The notes under the pieces: model-generated
Seen by the model: only the letters and a program-made list of their open reading frames with translations
Told to the model about the DNA's origin: nothing
Database searches by the model: none
In this document: positions 56,761 to 64,000 of the stretch, piece by piece
How the letters are laid out: each line of letters opens with the position of its first letter
Position numbering within the stretch: position 1 is the stretch's first letter
Source: Myxococcales bacterium UBA1238
GTDB taxonomy: Bacteria; Myxococcota_A; Bradymonadia; UBA7976; UBA1532
Direction of reading: 5' to 3'
DNA length: 64,000 bases
NCBI GenBank assembly: GCA_002309015.1
Contig: DBWM01000004.1
Coordinates: 93,342 to 157,341, forward strand
Translations under genes and position numbers: made by a program

Positions 56761-58692
56761 ATGCAGCAACCTCATATTGAAGATCCCCGACTCAACCTGC
56801 CGGTGCCCGAATACGGTGCGTTTTCGGACGACGATTACCGCGCCCTGGGCCTCAAGGTGGGTCTCGAAATCCATCAGCAACTGCTCACCCGCCGAAAGCT
56901 GTTTTGTCGTTGTCCTGCGGGGCTTTACGATTGCCATCACCATGATGCCGAAATCCTGCGCCACATGCGCCCCACCCTCTCCGAAATGGGCGAATACGAC
57001 GGCACCGCGCTGATGGAGTTTAAGACCAAAAAGCAAATCATTTATCAGCTGAAGAGCGAATCGGTCTGCACTTACGAGATGGACGACGCGCCGCCGTTTG
57101 AGCTCGATCCCGAAGCGCTCGACTGCGCCCTCGCCATCGCCAGGCTGCTCAACTTAAAATGCGTCGACGAACTGCATATTGCGCGCAAGCAATATCTCGA
57201 CGGCTCGATCCCCACGGGATTTCAGCGCACCACCATCGTCGGCATCGACGGCGAGATCCCCTTTGCCACCGAAAGCGATCCCGACCGCAAAATCCACATT
57301 CGCCAGCTCGGCCTTGAAGAGGATTCCTGCCGCGAAGTGAGCGATCACGGGCATACGCGCGTCTACCGCACCGATCGCCTGGGCATGCCGCTCATCGAAA
57401 CCGTCACCGGCCCCAACATGCATACGCCCGAGGAAGCGGCGGCGGTGGCCAATCAGCTGCGCTATCTGGTGCGACTCACCCATCTGGTACGCACGGGTGC
57501 CGGCGCGGCCCGCCAGGACGTCAACGTCTCGATCACCGGCGGCACGCGCATCGAAATCAAGGGCGTCCCCTCCATTAAGGCGATCCCCAGGCTGGTGCAT
57601 TCCGAAGCCTTAAGGCAGCGCACCCTGCTCGCCCTGGCCGAAGTCCTCCGGGAACGCGGGGTCACCGAAGATCAATTGAAGGATCGCTCGCAAAATGTGA
57701 CCTCGATCCTCAGGAACACGGACTGCCTCTTCATTCGCCAGGCGATCCTGCAGGGCGCGCAGGTCAAAGCGATCGCGCTTCCGGGATTTGACGGCCTGCT
57801 CGAAGTCAAGACGCAGCCGCACACCTTGTTTTTAAAGGAGTTTTCGGATCGCATCCGCGTGATCGCCTGCATCGACACGCTGCCGAACGTGATCGCTTCG
57901 ACCACCCTGGGATCCGGAATTTCGTCGGCGGAATGGTCGAAAATCGCACATTTGATGCAGGCGGGAGCGCATACGCCGATCCTCTTGGTGTGGGGCCGCG
58001 CGGAAGATGTGGAGACCGCCTGCAAAGAGGTGATGATCCGCGCGAGGGAGGCGCTCAAGGGCGTGCCCGAAGAGACCCGCCAGGCGCTCAAAGACGGAAC
58101 CACGGGATTTGAACGCATTTTGCCCGGTCCCGAGCGCATGTATCCCGACACCGATCTGCCGCCGATCGCGATCGATCCTGCGCGCATCAAACGGGTCACC
58201 GAAAACCTGCCGACGCCGCCCTGGGAGCGCATGCGTTACGCCCGCGAGCATCACGTCACCGAAAACCTGGCCGAGCGCCTGAGCCGGAGTCCCGCCTTCG
58301 ATCTCTTCCGCGCATTGTGCGATCAGTTCCCCAGCCTTTCGGCCACCAAGATCGCCTCGCTTTTGCTCGATCGGCCCTGCAGCGGCGCCCGCGATCTCGA
58401 TCACCTCATTTTATGGGTAGGCCGCCTGCAGCGCGTCGCTTTGGGCGAGATCCATTTTGAGGCGCTGTGGCAGTTTTCGGATGCCGAATGTCCCAAAGCC
58501 GAGCAGCCGTCGAATGAAATCATCGCGTTGTCGAGGCAGATGATCGCGCACCGCTTTGGACCGAACAGCGCAGATCCCGAAGCCCGCATGCGCTACTGGA
58601 TGGGCGAACTGATGCCGCAAAACCGTGGAAAATACGAAGGTCGCGCGATGGCCGAAGCGATCCGCACCGCAGTTTTAGGAGATGCACAATGA
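56761..58692 (+). CDS. gatE: Archaeal-type Glu-tRNA(Gln) amidotransferase subunit E
   Basis: About 643 residues, close to archaeal GatE (about 620) and far longer than bacterial GatB (about 475). ATG at 56761 with GGAG upstream. The GatB/E cradle has L-G-L-K-V-G-L-E-I-H-Q-Q-L, then C-R-C-P metal-binding cysteines, G-F-Q-R-T-T, and G-A-G-A-A-R-Q-D-V-N-V-S-I, T-R-I-E-I-K-G-V. An inserted region at about 320-430 (LPGFDGLLEV, F-S-D-R-I-R-V-I-A-C-I) fits the AspRS-like GAD insert that defines GatE. A C-terminal helical YqeY-like tail follows. GatE activates Glu-tRNA(Gln) and uses ammonia from GatD to make Gln-tRNA(Gln). The stop overlaps gatD (ATGA). The family is considered archaeal. Confidence 0.93.
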   Translation: MQQPHIEDPRLNLPVPEYGAFSDDDYRALGLKVGLEIHQQLLTRRKLFCRCPAGLYDCHHHDAEILRHMRPTLSEMGEYDGTALMEFKTKKQIIYQLKSESVCTYEMDDAPPFELDPEALDCALAIARLLNLKCVDELHIARKQYLDGSIPTGFQRTTIVGIDGEIPFATESDPDRKIHIRQLGLEEDSCREVSDHGHTRVYRTDRLGMPLIETVTGPNMHTPEEAAAVANQLRYLVRLTHLVRTGAGAARQDVNVSITGGTRIEIKGVPSIKAIPRLVHSEALRQRTLLALAEVLRERGVTEDQLKDRSQNVTSILRNTDCLFIRQAILQGAQVKAIALPGFDGLLEVKTQPHTLFLKEFSDRIRVIACIDTLPNVIASTTLGSGISSAEWSKIAHLMQAGAHTPILLVWGRAEDVETACKEVMIRAREALKGVPEETRQALKDGTTGFERILPGPERMYPDTDLPPIAIDPARIKRVTENLPTPPWERMRYAREHHVTENLAERLSRSPAFDLFRALCDQFPSLSATKIASLLLDRPCSGARDLDHLILWVGRLQRVALGEIHFEALWQFSDAECPKAEQPSNEIIALSRQMIAHRFGPNSADPEARMRYWMGELMPQNRGKYEGRAMAEAIRTAVLGDAQ

Positions 58693-60062
58693 ACGACGGC
58701 TATCGATCGCCCACGCTCGATGTCTTGCAACGTTTTGACGCAGCGGTCTGGAGCGAGGTCACAGTAGAGACGGAACATGGCGATTTTGAAGGCTTAATTC
58801 TGCCGCGAAGCGAAACTGCGGACGCCAATCACCTGGTGCTCAAGCTCGCCACCGGCTACAACGTGGGCCTCCGCTACGACAGCATCCGCAACATCGCCGT
58901 CCACGGGCACAAGCAGGCGCATTACCAAATCCCCGCGAAGCAGTTTCCGAGCGATCCCCAAAAGCCGCGCGTCAAGCTGATCGGCACCGGCGGCACCATC
59001 GCAAGCCGTCTCGACTACAGAACCGGCGCCGTGATCCCCGCGTTTTCGCCGAGCGAACTTTACGGCTCGGTGCCCGAGCTCGCCGACATCTGCAACCTCG
59101 AGACCGAAAAGATTTACGGCGTCTTTTCTGAAAACATGGGCCCCGAGCAATGGATCGGGACCGCACGCGCGATCGCCCGGGAGATCGAAAAAGGCGTCTC
59201 GGGCATCGTCATCGGACATGGCACCGACACGATGCACCACACGGCCGCAGTGCTGAGCTTCATGGTGCAAAATCCGCCCTGCCCCATCGTGATGGTGGGA
59301 TCCCAGCGATCATCAGATCGCCCTTCGTCCGACGCCGCCATGAACCTGATCAACGCGACGCGCACCGCCGCCACCTCCGACATCGCCGAGGTGATGGTCT
59401 GCATGTTTGGCCCCACCTCCGATCAATACGGCCTGCTGCACCGGGGCACGCGCGTCCGCAAGATGCATTCGAGCTACCGCTCCACCTTCAGAACCATCGG
59501 CGACATTCCTTTGGCCAAGGTGGATGCGACCGGTGTGACCCCCTTCAGGCAGGATTACCGGCACCGCCGCAACGACAAGCAGTTCAAACTGGTGGACAGC
59601 TTCGATGATCGCGTGGCGATCGTCTATTACTACCCCAGCATGAAGCCCGACATCATCGACGCGCTGGTCGACAACGGCTATCGCGGGATCGTGATTGCGG
59701 GCACCGGACTCGGTCATGTGAACAAGCCGCTCTACCCCGCCCTGAAGCGCGCCTGCGAAAAGGGCATCGCCGTCTTTATGACGGTGCAGACCCTCTGGGG
59801 TTACGTGCAGATGTATGTGTACGAAACCGGTCGTGAAATCATGGAGTTGGGCGTCGTTCCCGCGGCCAATATGCTCCCCGAGGTGGCCTACATGAAGCTC
59901 GGCTGGGCGCTCGGTCAAACCGACGACGTGGAGGAAGTCAAGCGCATCATGCTCACCCCCATCGCCGGCGAAATCACACCGCGCGAACCGCACAACGGCT
60001 ACCTCATCCTGCAGGGCGGCATCCCCGAAGTGGAAGAGTTCATCACCCGGCACTGGAAGTAA
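58689..60062 (+). CDS. gatD: Archaeal-type Glu-tRNA(Gln) amidotransferase subunit D (asparaginase-like)
   Basis: A 457-residue protein, slightly longer than archaeal GatD (about 435). The N-terminal SH3/Tudor-like domain (residues 15-80, H-L-V-L-K-L-A-T-G-Y-N-V-G) is found in GatD but not in plain asparaginases. The asparaginase-type domain has catalytic T103 in G-T-G-G-T-I-A-S, T179-D180 in G-H-G-T-D-T-M-H, and K258 in R-G-T-R-V-R-K-M-H-S-S. S-Q-R-S-S-D-R-P-S-S-D-A is also characteristic. GatD hydrolyses glutamine or asparagine and passes ammonia to GatE. It overlaps gatE by four bases, so the subunits are made stoichiometrically. Confidence 0.93.
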   Translation: MNDGYRSPTLDVLQRFDAAVWSEVTVETEHGDFEGLILPRSETADANHLVLKLATGYNVGLRYDSIRNIAVHGHKQAHYQIPAKQFPSDPQKPRVKLIGTGGTIASRLDYRTGAVIPAFSPSELYGSVPELADICNLETEKIYGVFSENMGPEQWIGTARAIAREIEKGVSGIVIGHGTDTMHHTAAVLSFMVQNPPCPIVMVGSQRSSDRPSSDAAMNLINATRTAATSDIAEVMVCMFGPTSDQYGLLHRGTRVRKMHSSYRSTFRTIGDIPLAKVDATGVTPFRQDYRHRRNDKQFKLVDSFDDRVAIVYYYPSMKPDIIDALVDNGYRGIVIAGTGLGHVNKPLYPALKRACEKGIAVFMTVQTLWGYVQMYVYETGREIMELGVVPAANMLPEVAYMKLGWALGQTDDVEEVKRIMLTPIAGEITPREPHNGYLILQGGIPEVEEFITRHWK

Positions 60063-60082
60063 CCGCCCCGAAGGATCCGCCC

Positions 60083-61960
60083 ATGGCACGCTATCAAATT
60101 CCAGATGATCGCCATCTGCGCGATCGCTATCGGGAGGAGGTTGAGCAAGGCTTTGAATATCAATGCATTTTGGGACTCACCTCTTCACGCCGCATATCGA
60201 CCGGAGACAGTTACGAGCAGAGCTGCAGCGATCCGGATGCGCTGTTTACGCAATGCTTCTATCCGCTCTACATCAAAGGAGATCGCGCGCTCCCGGACCG
60301 ACTGAAGGCCCATGTTCAGCAGATGATCGAAGAGGGCACGCCCGAATCGCTTCGCCAGGCGGTGGGACTCGCCTGCGCGCAACGCGAGATCGAACAGCGG
60401 TATGAGCCCGATTCGCTGCCGTTTCACATCGAATTCGATTTGAAGGCGATCGCTTCTGCGCTGCAAACGCATCAGGAGGCGCTCCATCGTGTCACGTTTC
60501 CCGAATCCACGCAGGATGCGTATCACATGCTGACGCATTACTTTGAGCTGACGTTTGGGAAAGCGGAGAGCCAAGGCGGGGGCGAGAGCAAAACGCCGAA
60601 TCCCCGCTCGACGACGCAACCGAAGGCGGACGAACCCAAAAAGGATCCCCCTAAGAAGGATCCCCCTAAAACGGGGAACGAGCTGCTCTCGTGGTTTGAA
60701 AAAGCGATCAACTTTGTCAAAAAGATGGCCGAAAGCCTCGACGCCTCCGATTCGAATCCCCGTGGGGGGCGGACGTCGCAGTCCGAAAAGACATCACAGG
60801 CGCAGCAGCGGCTCTCTGCCATGATCGAATGGCTCAAAGCGCAGCAGGCAGCCTCAGCAGAAAACAGGGGGAACGTCAGCGAGAGCGATCGGGCAGCGCG
60901 TGAAGCGCGGATCCAGGAGCTGACGGAACAGATGCGCGCACGCCTGCAGGCGCGGGCTCAAAAAGCGCGGGAAGCCCAAAAAGCGCAGGAAGCCCAGGCC
61001 TCCGAACAATCCCGCAGCGAATCGAGTTCCCCTGAAAAGCTGGAGCATGCCTACAAGACCGCCATCCAGTCTTCTGCGGCCAGTGAGCGTGAGCTCTATA
61101 TGGAAGAGGATGCGGGTTTTCAGGCCCTCTTCGATTACTTCAATCAATCGGCGGGGGATCAGAGCGATCAGGCAGGCTCGCCGTGCATCCTTTATCCGGC
61201 CTCAGAAGGCGCCCAGGAAGACAACCTCCCTAAGACGCAACCGGAACAGAGTCCGACAGAAGCGCCGGCTCCCCCTGTAGCGGAATCCCCTGCACCCCCT
61301 GCAGCCCCTTCAGCGACCTCTTCGGGCGTGTCTTCAGAGTCAGAGGAGCGACCGATGGCGGATCGCATCCGCGCGATCTTTCAGGGCGGTTCGCAGGCAG
61401 TCCCTCAGGCAACTCCGCCCCAGGCCTCACAGCAACCGCAGACATCGCAGCAACCACCCCAGGCAACGCACAAATCCCCCCAGGCGCCCCTTCCGCAAGA
61501 CAATCCGCAGCTCCGTCAATATGAAGCGGCGCTGAAGGAAGGTCGCGAATTTGAAGCCATTTTGGGTGCACGCCTGCAGGATCGCATCAGCATGTCGAAC
61601 TCCAAGGTGCCCAGCCTTTCGGATGCGTTCATCCTCTACAGCCGCTGCTTCTATCCGCGCTTTCTGGCGGGAGATACGGAGTTGCCCTCGAGGCTTTCGC
61701 GCCATTTTATGCGCCTGCTCCTGCAGGGCGATCCCATGCAGATCTATCAGGCCGCCGAGCTCGTAGCGGTGCAGGCCTTCAACTTCAAGCAGGGCTCCCC
61801 CACTCCCCCCTTTAAGGTGGAATATCCCATTCCCCGCCTGCTGCACGCGATCAGCTTCTATGAAGAAAAGCTCCGGGAAGAATACCATCCGGATTTAAAG
61901 ATGACCTATTACCAGGCGATCAAGCTCAGCCTGAAGGCCCACGCGCGCATCGATCTGTAA
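60083..61960 (+). CDS. Hypothetical protein with duplicated terminal domain and disordered middle
   Basis: A 625-residue soluble protein I do not recognise. The first 150 residues (LRDRYREEVEQGFEYQCILG, then T-Q-C-F-Y-P-L-Y-I-K-G-D and LPDRLKAHVQQMIEEGTPES) and the last 150 (LRQYEAALKEGREFEAILGA, then S-R-C-F-Y-P-R-F-L-A-G-D and LPSRLSRHFMRLLLQGDPMQ) are clear copies of one helical domain. Between them, residues 160-475 are low-complexity, rich in K, P, Q, S and E, with a predicted coiled coil around 265-320. It starts 20 bases after gatD and is probably co-transcribed. It may be a scaffold or tether; there is no evidence that it joins the amidotransferase. Confidence 0.8.
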   Translation: MARYQIPDDRHLRDRYREEVEQGFEYQCILGLTSSRRISTGDSYEQSCSDPDALFTQCFYPLYIKGDRALPDRLKAHVQQMIEEGTPESLRQAVGLACAQREIEQRYEPDSLPFHIEFDLKAIASALQTHQEALHRVTFPESTQDAYHMLTHYFELTFGKAESQGGGESKTPNPRSTTQPKADEPKKDPPKKDPPKTGNELLSWFEKAINFVKKMAESLDASDSNPRGGRTSQSEKTSQAQQRLSAMIEWLKAQQAASAENRGNVSESDRAAREARIQELTEQMRARLQARAQKAREAQKAQEAQASEQSRSESSSPEKLEHAYKTAIQSSAASERELYMEEDAGFQALFDYFNQSAGDQSDQAGSPCILYPASEGAQEDNLPKTQPEQSPTEAPAPPVAESPAPPAAPSATSSGVSSESEERPMADRIRAIFQGGSQAVPQATPPQASQQPQTSQQPPQATHKSPQAPLPQDNPQLRQYEAALKEGREFEAILGARLQDRISMSNSKVPSLSDAFILYSRCFYPRFLAGDTELPSRLSRHFMRLLLQGDPMQIYQAAELVAVQAFNFKQGSPTPPFKVEYPIPRLLHAISFYEEKLREEYHPDLKMTYYQAIKLSLKAHARIDL

Positions 61961-61965
61961 TCTTT

Positions 61966-62784
61966 TTACCAGCGCCAGAAGAGATCCAATGAAGGGATCG
62001 GGATCTTGTGGACCACGTCCATGCCATTAATCCTGCTTGCGGGATTAAAGACGCGGAAGCCGGGGAGCATGTAATCGCCCATCGAAACCTCGAGCCTGAG
62101 GTTGAAGACATCGCCGCTCCAGAGGAAGCCGAACTTCCCAAAGAAATCGCCGCTGATGTTCGTATCCAATGTGCCCTTGCCGTAAACCCACATGCGGGTG
62201 CGGTCATCGATCTGCTGCTCAGAGTTGGTGGCCGCTTCAAACCATTGATCGAGCAGAATGCCGGCCGAGAGCAGGAGGGCGAAATGATCGCTGAGCCGCC
62301 ATTCCAATGTGGGAAAGAGTGAGATCGTGGTCAATCGCCCCTCCCCCTGATAGTTGCTGTCTTCTGCCCAGTCTCCGGTCAAATCGAGGCTGATCGTGTT
62401 GTAAAAGAGCATCAGGCTTGCAGTCAGCGATTCGGTCGCCCGCCAGCTGACGGCGAGATTCGAAGGCCAGGCCCAGATGGGCTGATTGCTGAAATCTTTG
62501 GACTTGAAGTGAAAGAGCCCGAGTTCGAGCGCAAAGGAGAGATCGTTCCACTCGTAGACCAGGGCTTTGATGGCGAGGGATTGAGCGCCGATGAGCCATG
62601 GGAGGGTCCAGGATGTGATCTGCACGCGGTCGAAGAGCCCCACCCCGACCTCCAGAAAGCCGACCATATATTCGCGGTGATGGAGGATGTAGGCGGTGTC
62701 ATCGATGATCGGCGAATCCGGGGTGATCGCTGCATTTGCAGATCCAGCCGCGCATAACATGAGGGTTGCCAGTTGTTTTTTCAC
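61966..62784 (-). CDS. Putative outer-membrane beta-barrel protein
   Basis: A 272-residue protein with a Sec signal peptide (MKKQLATLMLCAAGSANAAI, cleavage after A-N-A). The mature part alternates hydrophobic and polar residues in strand-length blocks (REYMVGFLEVGVGLF, VSWRATESLTASLMLFYNTI, DHFALLLSAGILLDQWFEAA). It ends in aromatic F-W-R-W, as expected for an outer-membrane barrel of about 10-12 strands. The start is GTG, overlapping the stop of the upstream lipoprotein gene in GTGA, so both are made together. Convergent with the preceding plus-strand gene, 6 bases apart. No family recognised. Confidence 0.75.
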   Translation of the reverse strand: MKKQLATLMLCAAGSANAAITPDSPIIDDTAYILHHREYMVGFLEVGVGLFDRVQITSWTLPWLIGAQSLAIKALVYEWNDLSFALELGLFHFKSKDFSNQPIWAWPSNLAVSWRATESLTASLMLFYNTISLDLTGDWAEDSNYQGEGRLTTISLFPTLEWRLSDHFALLLSAGILLDQWFEAATNSEQQIDDRTRMWVYGKGTLDTNISGDFFGKFGFLWSGDVFNLRLEVSMGDYMLPGFRVFNPASRINGMDVVHKIPIPSLDLFWRW

Positions 62785-63689
62785 AGCGACTGTCCTCCGA
62801 CGGATTGACAGCGATTGCCCTGGATGCTGCAGTTCCAGCGACCATTGCGATCGATCACTTCGATGTTCTCATTGCCCTGAAGGCCAAAAAGAAGCGATCC
62901 CGAGCTATCGAGATAGCGCATCCGCCAGCCATCCGACAACGCTTCAAAATCGCCCTGAAACTCGGTCTGTGAGCGACCATCCGATTCGACGAGCGAGACG
63001 TAAAAGAGGGTGGCTTTTTTATGGTCGTAATCTTTGACAAAAAAGATAGCAAAATCGCCATCATATCGCCGCTCCCCATCGCCGAGGGCGAGCGCGCAGT
63101 CGCGCATGACGCCGTAACCGTGCACTTTGGAGAGCTTCTCGCTGTATTTATCCATGTCGTCGAGTTTAAAATCGGGGGCGACGAGATAAAGTTCGATGTA
63201 TCCTTTGCTTTTGTCGACCTTGTTGTTGTCATCGCCCGGGCAAATCCATTGGACCTTGATCCAGCCCTTCGCCGCGACATCGACGCCCAGCGAATCTTCG
63301 AACCCCTCCATCGCCTGCTCCCGAACGGCGAGGCCCTCATTCAGCGACTTATATTCATAGTCGTCGTCATCATAGTCGTCGTCATCATAGTCATCGTCGT
63401 CGTAGTCATCGTCGTCGTAGTCATCGTCGTCGTAGTCATCGTCCTCCTCCTCTTCCGACGCCCTTTGATCGAGATCGGTGACAAGCCCGTAAAGCCCCTG
63501 AAGGCGATCGAGCGTCTGCACCTGAGCGAGAAGCTTCGAAACCAGCGTGGCCGTATCCAGATTCTTGAGATTCCCGGTCGGATGCACGTAGTCAGACAGC
63601 AAAGTCCCCGTATCCGGCATCGGCGGCGGCGCCGGAATCCCCGAATGACATCCCGCACAAAACAATAAAAGCGACCAAAACCATTTCAT
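62781..63689 (-). CDS. Lipoprotein with a (DDDDY)n acidic repeat
   Basis: A 302-residue protein with lipobox L-F-C-A-G-C15 and a proline-rich tether. A helical segment is followed at about residues 80-112 by a run of D-D-D-D-Y units, then a mixed alpha/beta domain with two C-terminal cysteines (W-N-C-S-I-Q-G-N-R-C). The acidic run is encoded by a 15-bp tandem repeat and could bind divalent cations or act as a spacer. ATG at 63689 with GAGGTGATG upstream and a promoter 30 bases further. It is translationally coupled to the beta-barrel gene, which suggests that the two form an envelope complex. Confidence 0.82.
   Translation of the reverse strand: MKWFWSLLLFCAGCHSGIPAPPPMPDTGTLLSDYVHPTGNLKNLDTATLVSKLLAQVQTLDRLQGLYGLVTDLDQRASEEEEDDDYDDDDYDDDDYDDDDYDDDDYDDDDYEYKSLNEGLAVREQAMEGFEDSLGVDVAAKGWIKVQWICPGDDNNKVDKSKGYIELYLVAPDFKLDDMDKYSEKLSKVHGYGVMRDCALALGDGERRYDGDFAIFFVKDYDHKKATLFYVSLVESDGRSQTEFQGDFEALSDGWRMRYLDSSGSLLFGLQGNENIEVIDRNGRWNCSIQGNRCQSVGGQSL
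63361..63435. repeat. 15-bp coding minisatellite (five perfect-length units)
   Basis: Two copies of TCGTCGTCATCATAG are followed by three copies of TCATCGTCGTCGTAG, each internally identical. On the minus strand they encode D-D-D-D-Y-like units. Because the unit is a multiple of three, copy-number changes keep the frame. Confidence 0.95.
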
Positions 63690-63718
63690 CGAGCATCACC
63701 TCAAAACAAACTCCGAAA

Positions 63719-63747
63719 TTGATAGCATCGATTCGTTTTGGATTCAA
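63719..63747 (-). promoter_or_regulatory. Promoter of the acidic-repeat lipoprotein operon
   Basis: On the minus strand TTGAAT (63742-63747), 17-base spacer, TATCAA (63719-63724), about 30 bases upstream of the ATG at 63689. Confidence 0.5.
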
Positions 63748-63913
63748 GTCGATTTTGTGAGGGTTTGGGATGTGAATGCTTCAAAATATATCGTTCAAGG
63801 CAAGATACATTTTAAAGGAGTTATGCGGGCGTGAAACTCCACAAAGCGGATGCATCGAACTGTATCGATTTATGTAGGGCGAGGTGCCAGGTGCCAGTTC
63901 ATCAAACCTTGTG

Positions 63914-64000
63914 GTTTCAATTCACGCCCCCATGAAGGAGGCGACAGGGGGGGGAACTCTTGCCAAGCTGTTAGAAATGTTTCAATTCACGCCCCCATGA
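63914..64000 (-). CRISPR. Edge of a CRISPR array with type I-C-like repeat
   Basis: One full 32-bp repeat (63914-63945) starts GTTTCAATTCACGCCCCCAT and ends GGAGGCGAC. It is followed by a 33-bp spacer (63946-63978) and the first 22 bases of a second identical repeat running off the window. The complement reads GTCGCC...GTGAATTGAAAC with an internal GC-rich palindrome (GCCTCC/GGGGGC), the pattern of type I-C repeats. In that type the crRNA 5' handle comes from the GAAAC end. Transcription would then be on the minus strand, with the leader beyond the window, so the visible edge would be the trailer end. No cas gene is inside the window. Confidence 0.88.

Noticed and set aside
63884..63898. Short direct repeat AGGTGCCAGGTGCCAG just before the CRISPR repeat
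   Set aside because: Only a 7-base unit repeated twice and unrelated to the CRISPR repeat; too short to interpret as a leader element.

Overview
The window looks like a chromosomal segment of a Gram-negative bacterium of the Myxococcota/Deltaproteobacteria type. The reasons are the many lipoproteins with cysteine-rich myxococcal (DUF4215-type) repeats, thrombospondin type-3 calcium repeats, cadherin/Ig-like modules, a MXAN_5187-like sensor and outer-membrane beta-barrels. Base composition is moderately GC-rich, apart from an AT-rich island at about 12.85-14.6 kb. No rRNA, tRNA or insertion sequence was recognised.

The left end (1-12.7 kb, all on the minus strand) is an accessory region. It holds three ankyrin-repeat proteins, a HEAT-like protein and two AAA-ATPase/PD-(D/E)XK proteins. 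It also holds two copies of a two-gene cassette, called here B (Imm6-like) and A (SUKH-like). One A copy is frameshifted, and one B copy is joined to a duplicated 5' piece of a DJ-1/PfpI gene. This resembles an immunity-gene array without a visible toxin. A PTS_EIIC_2 membrane protein follows. Next come the AT-rich pair of exported proteins (one a HELGH metalloprotease), tex, and a DUF3791-like/DUF1016 (YhcG) cassette.

The centre (20.4-45 kb) is a surface-protein locus. Two paralogous cadherin-like lipoproteins, the second broken by a nonsense codon, share promoter architecture. They flank a gene for a roughly 4,300-residue lipoprotein built from about 12 PPC-like modules alternating with about 13 DUF4215 repeats, and a caspase-fold/beta-barrel fusion protein. 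An amidohydrolase lipoprotein with TSP3 repeats comes after. Recent in-gene tandem duplications (units of 555 and 717 bp) and a truncated copy of the caspase gene's 5' end show the locus is still being rearranged.

The right part (45-64 kb) is mostly housekeeping: hemolysin III, a DprE2/DprE1-like pair, a NadD-DUF2520 fusion, a membrane sensor, mtnP-pfkB-type salvage genes, rlmN and ndk. The most striking item is an overlapping gene pair encoding archaeal-type GatE and GatD, the tRNA-dependent Glu-tRNA(Gln) amidotransferase normally regarded as archaeal. It is followed by a protein with a duplicated unknown domain. The window ends inside a CRISPR array with a type I-C-like repeat.
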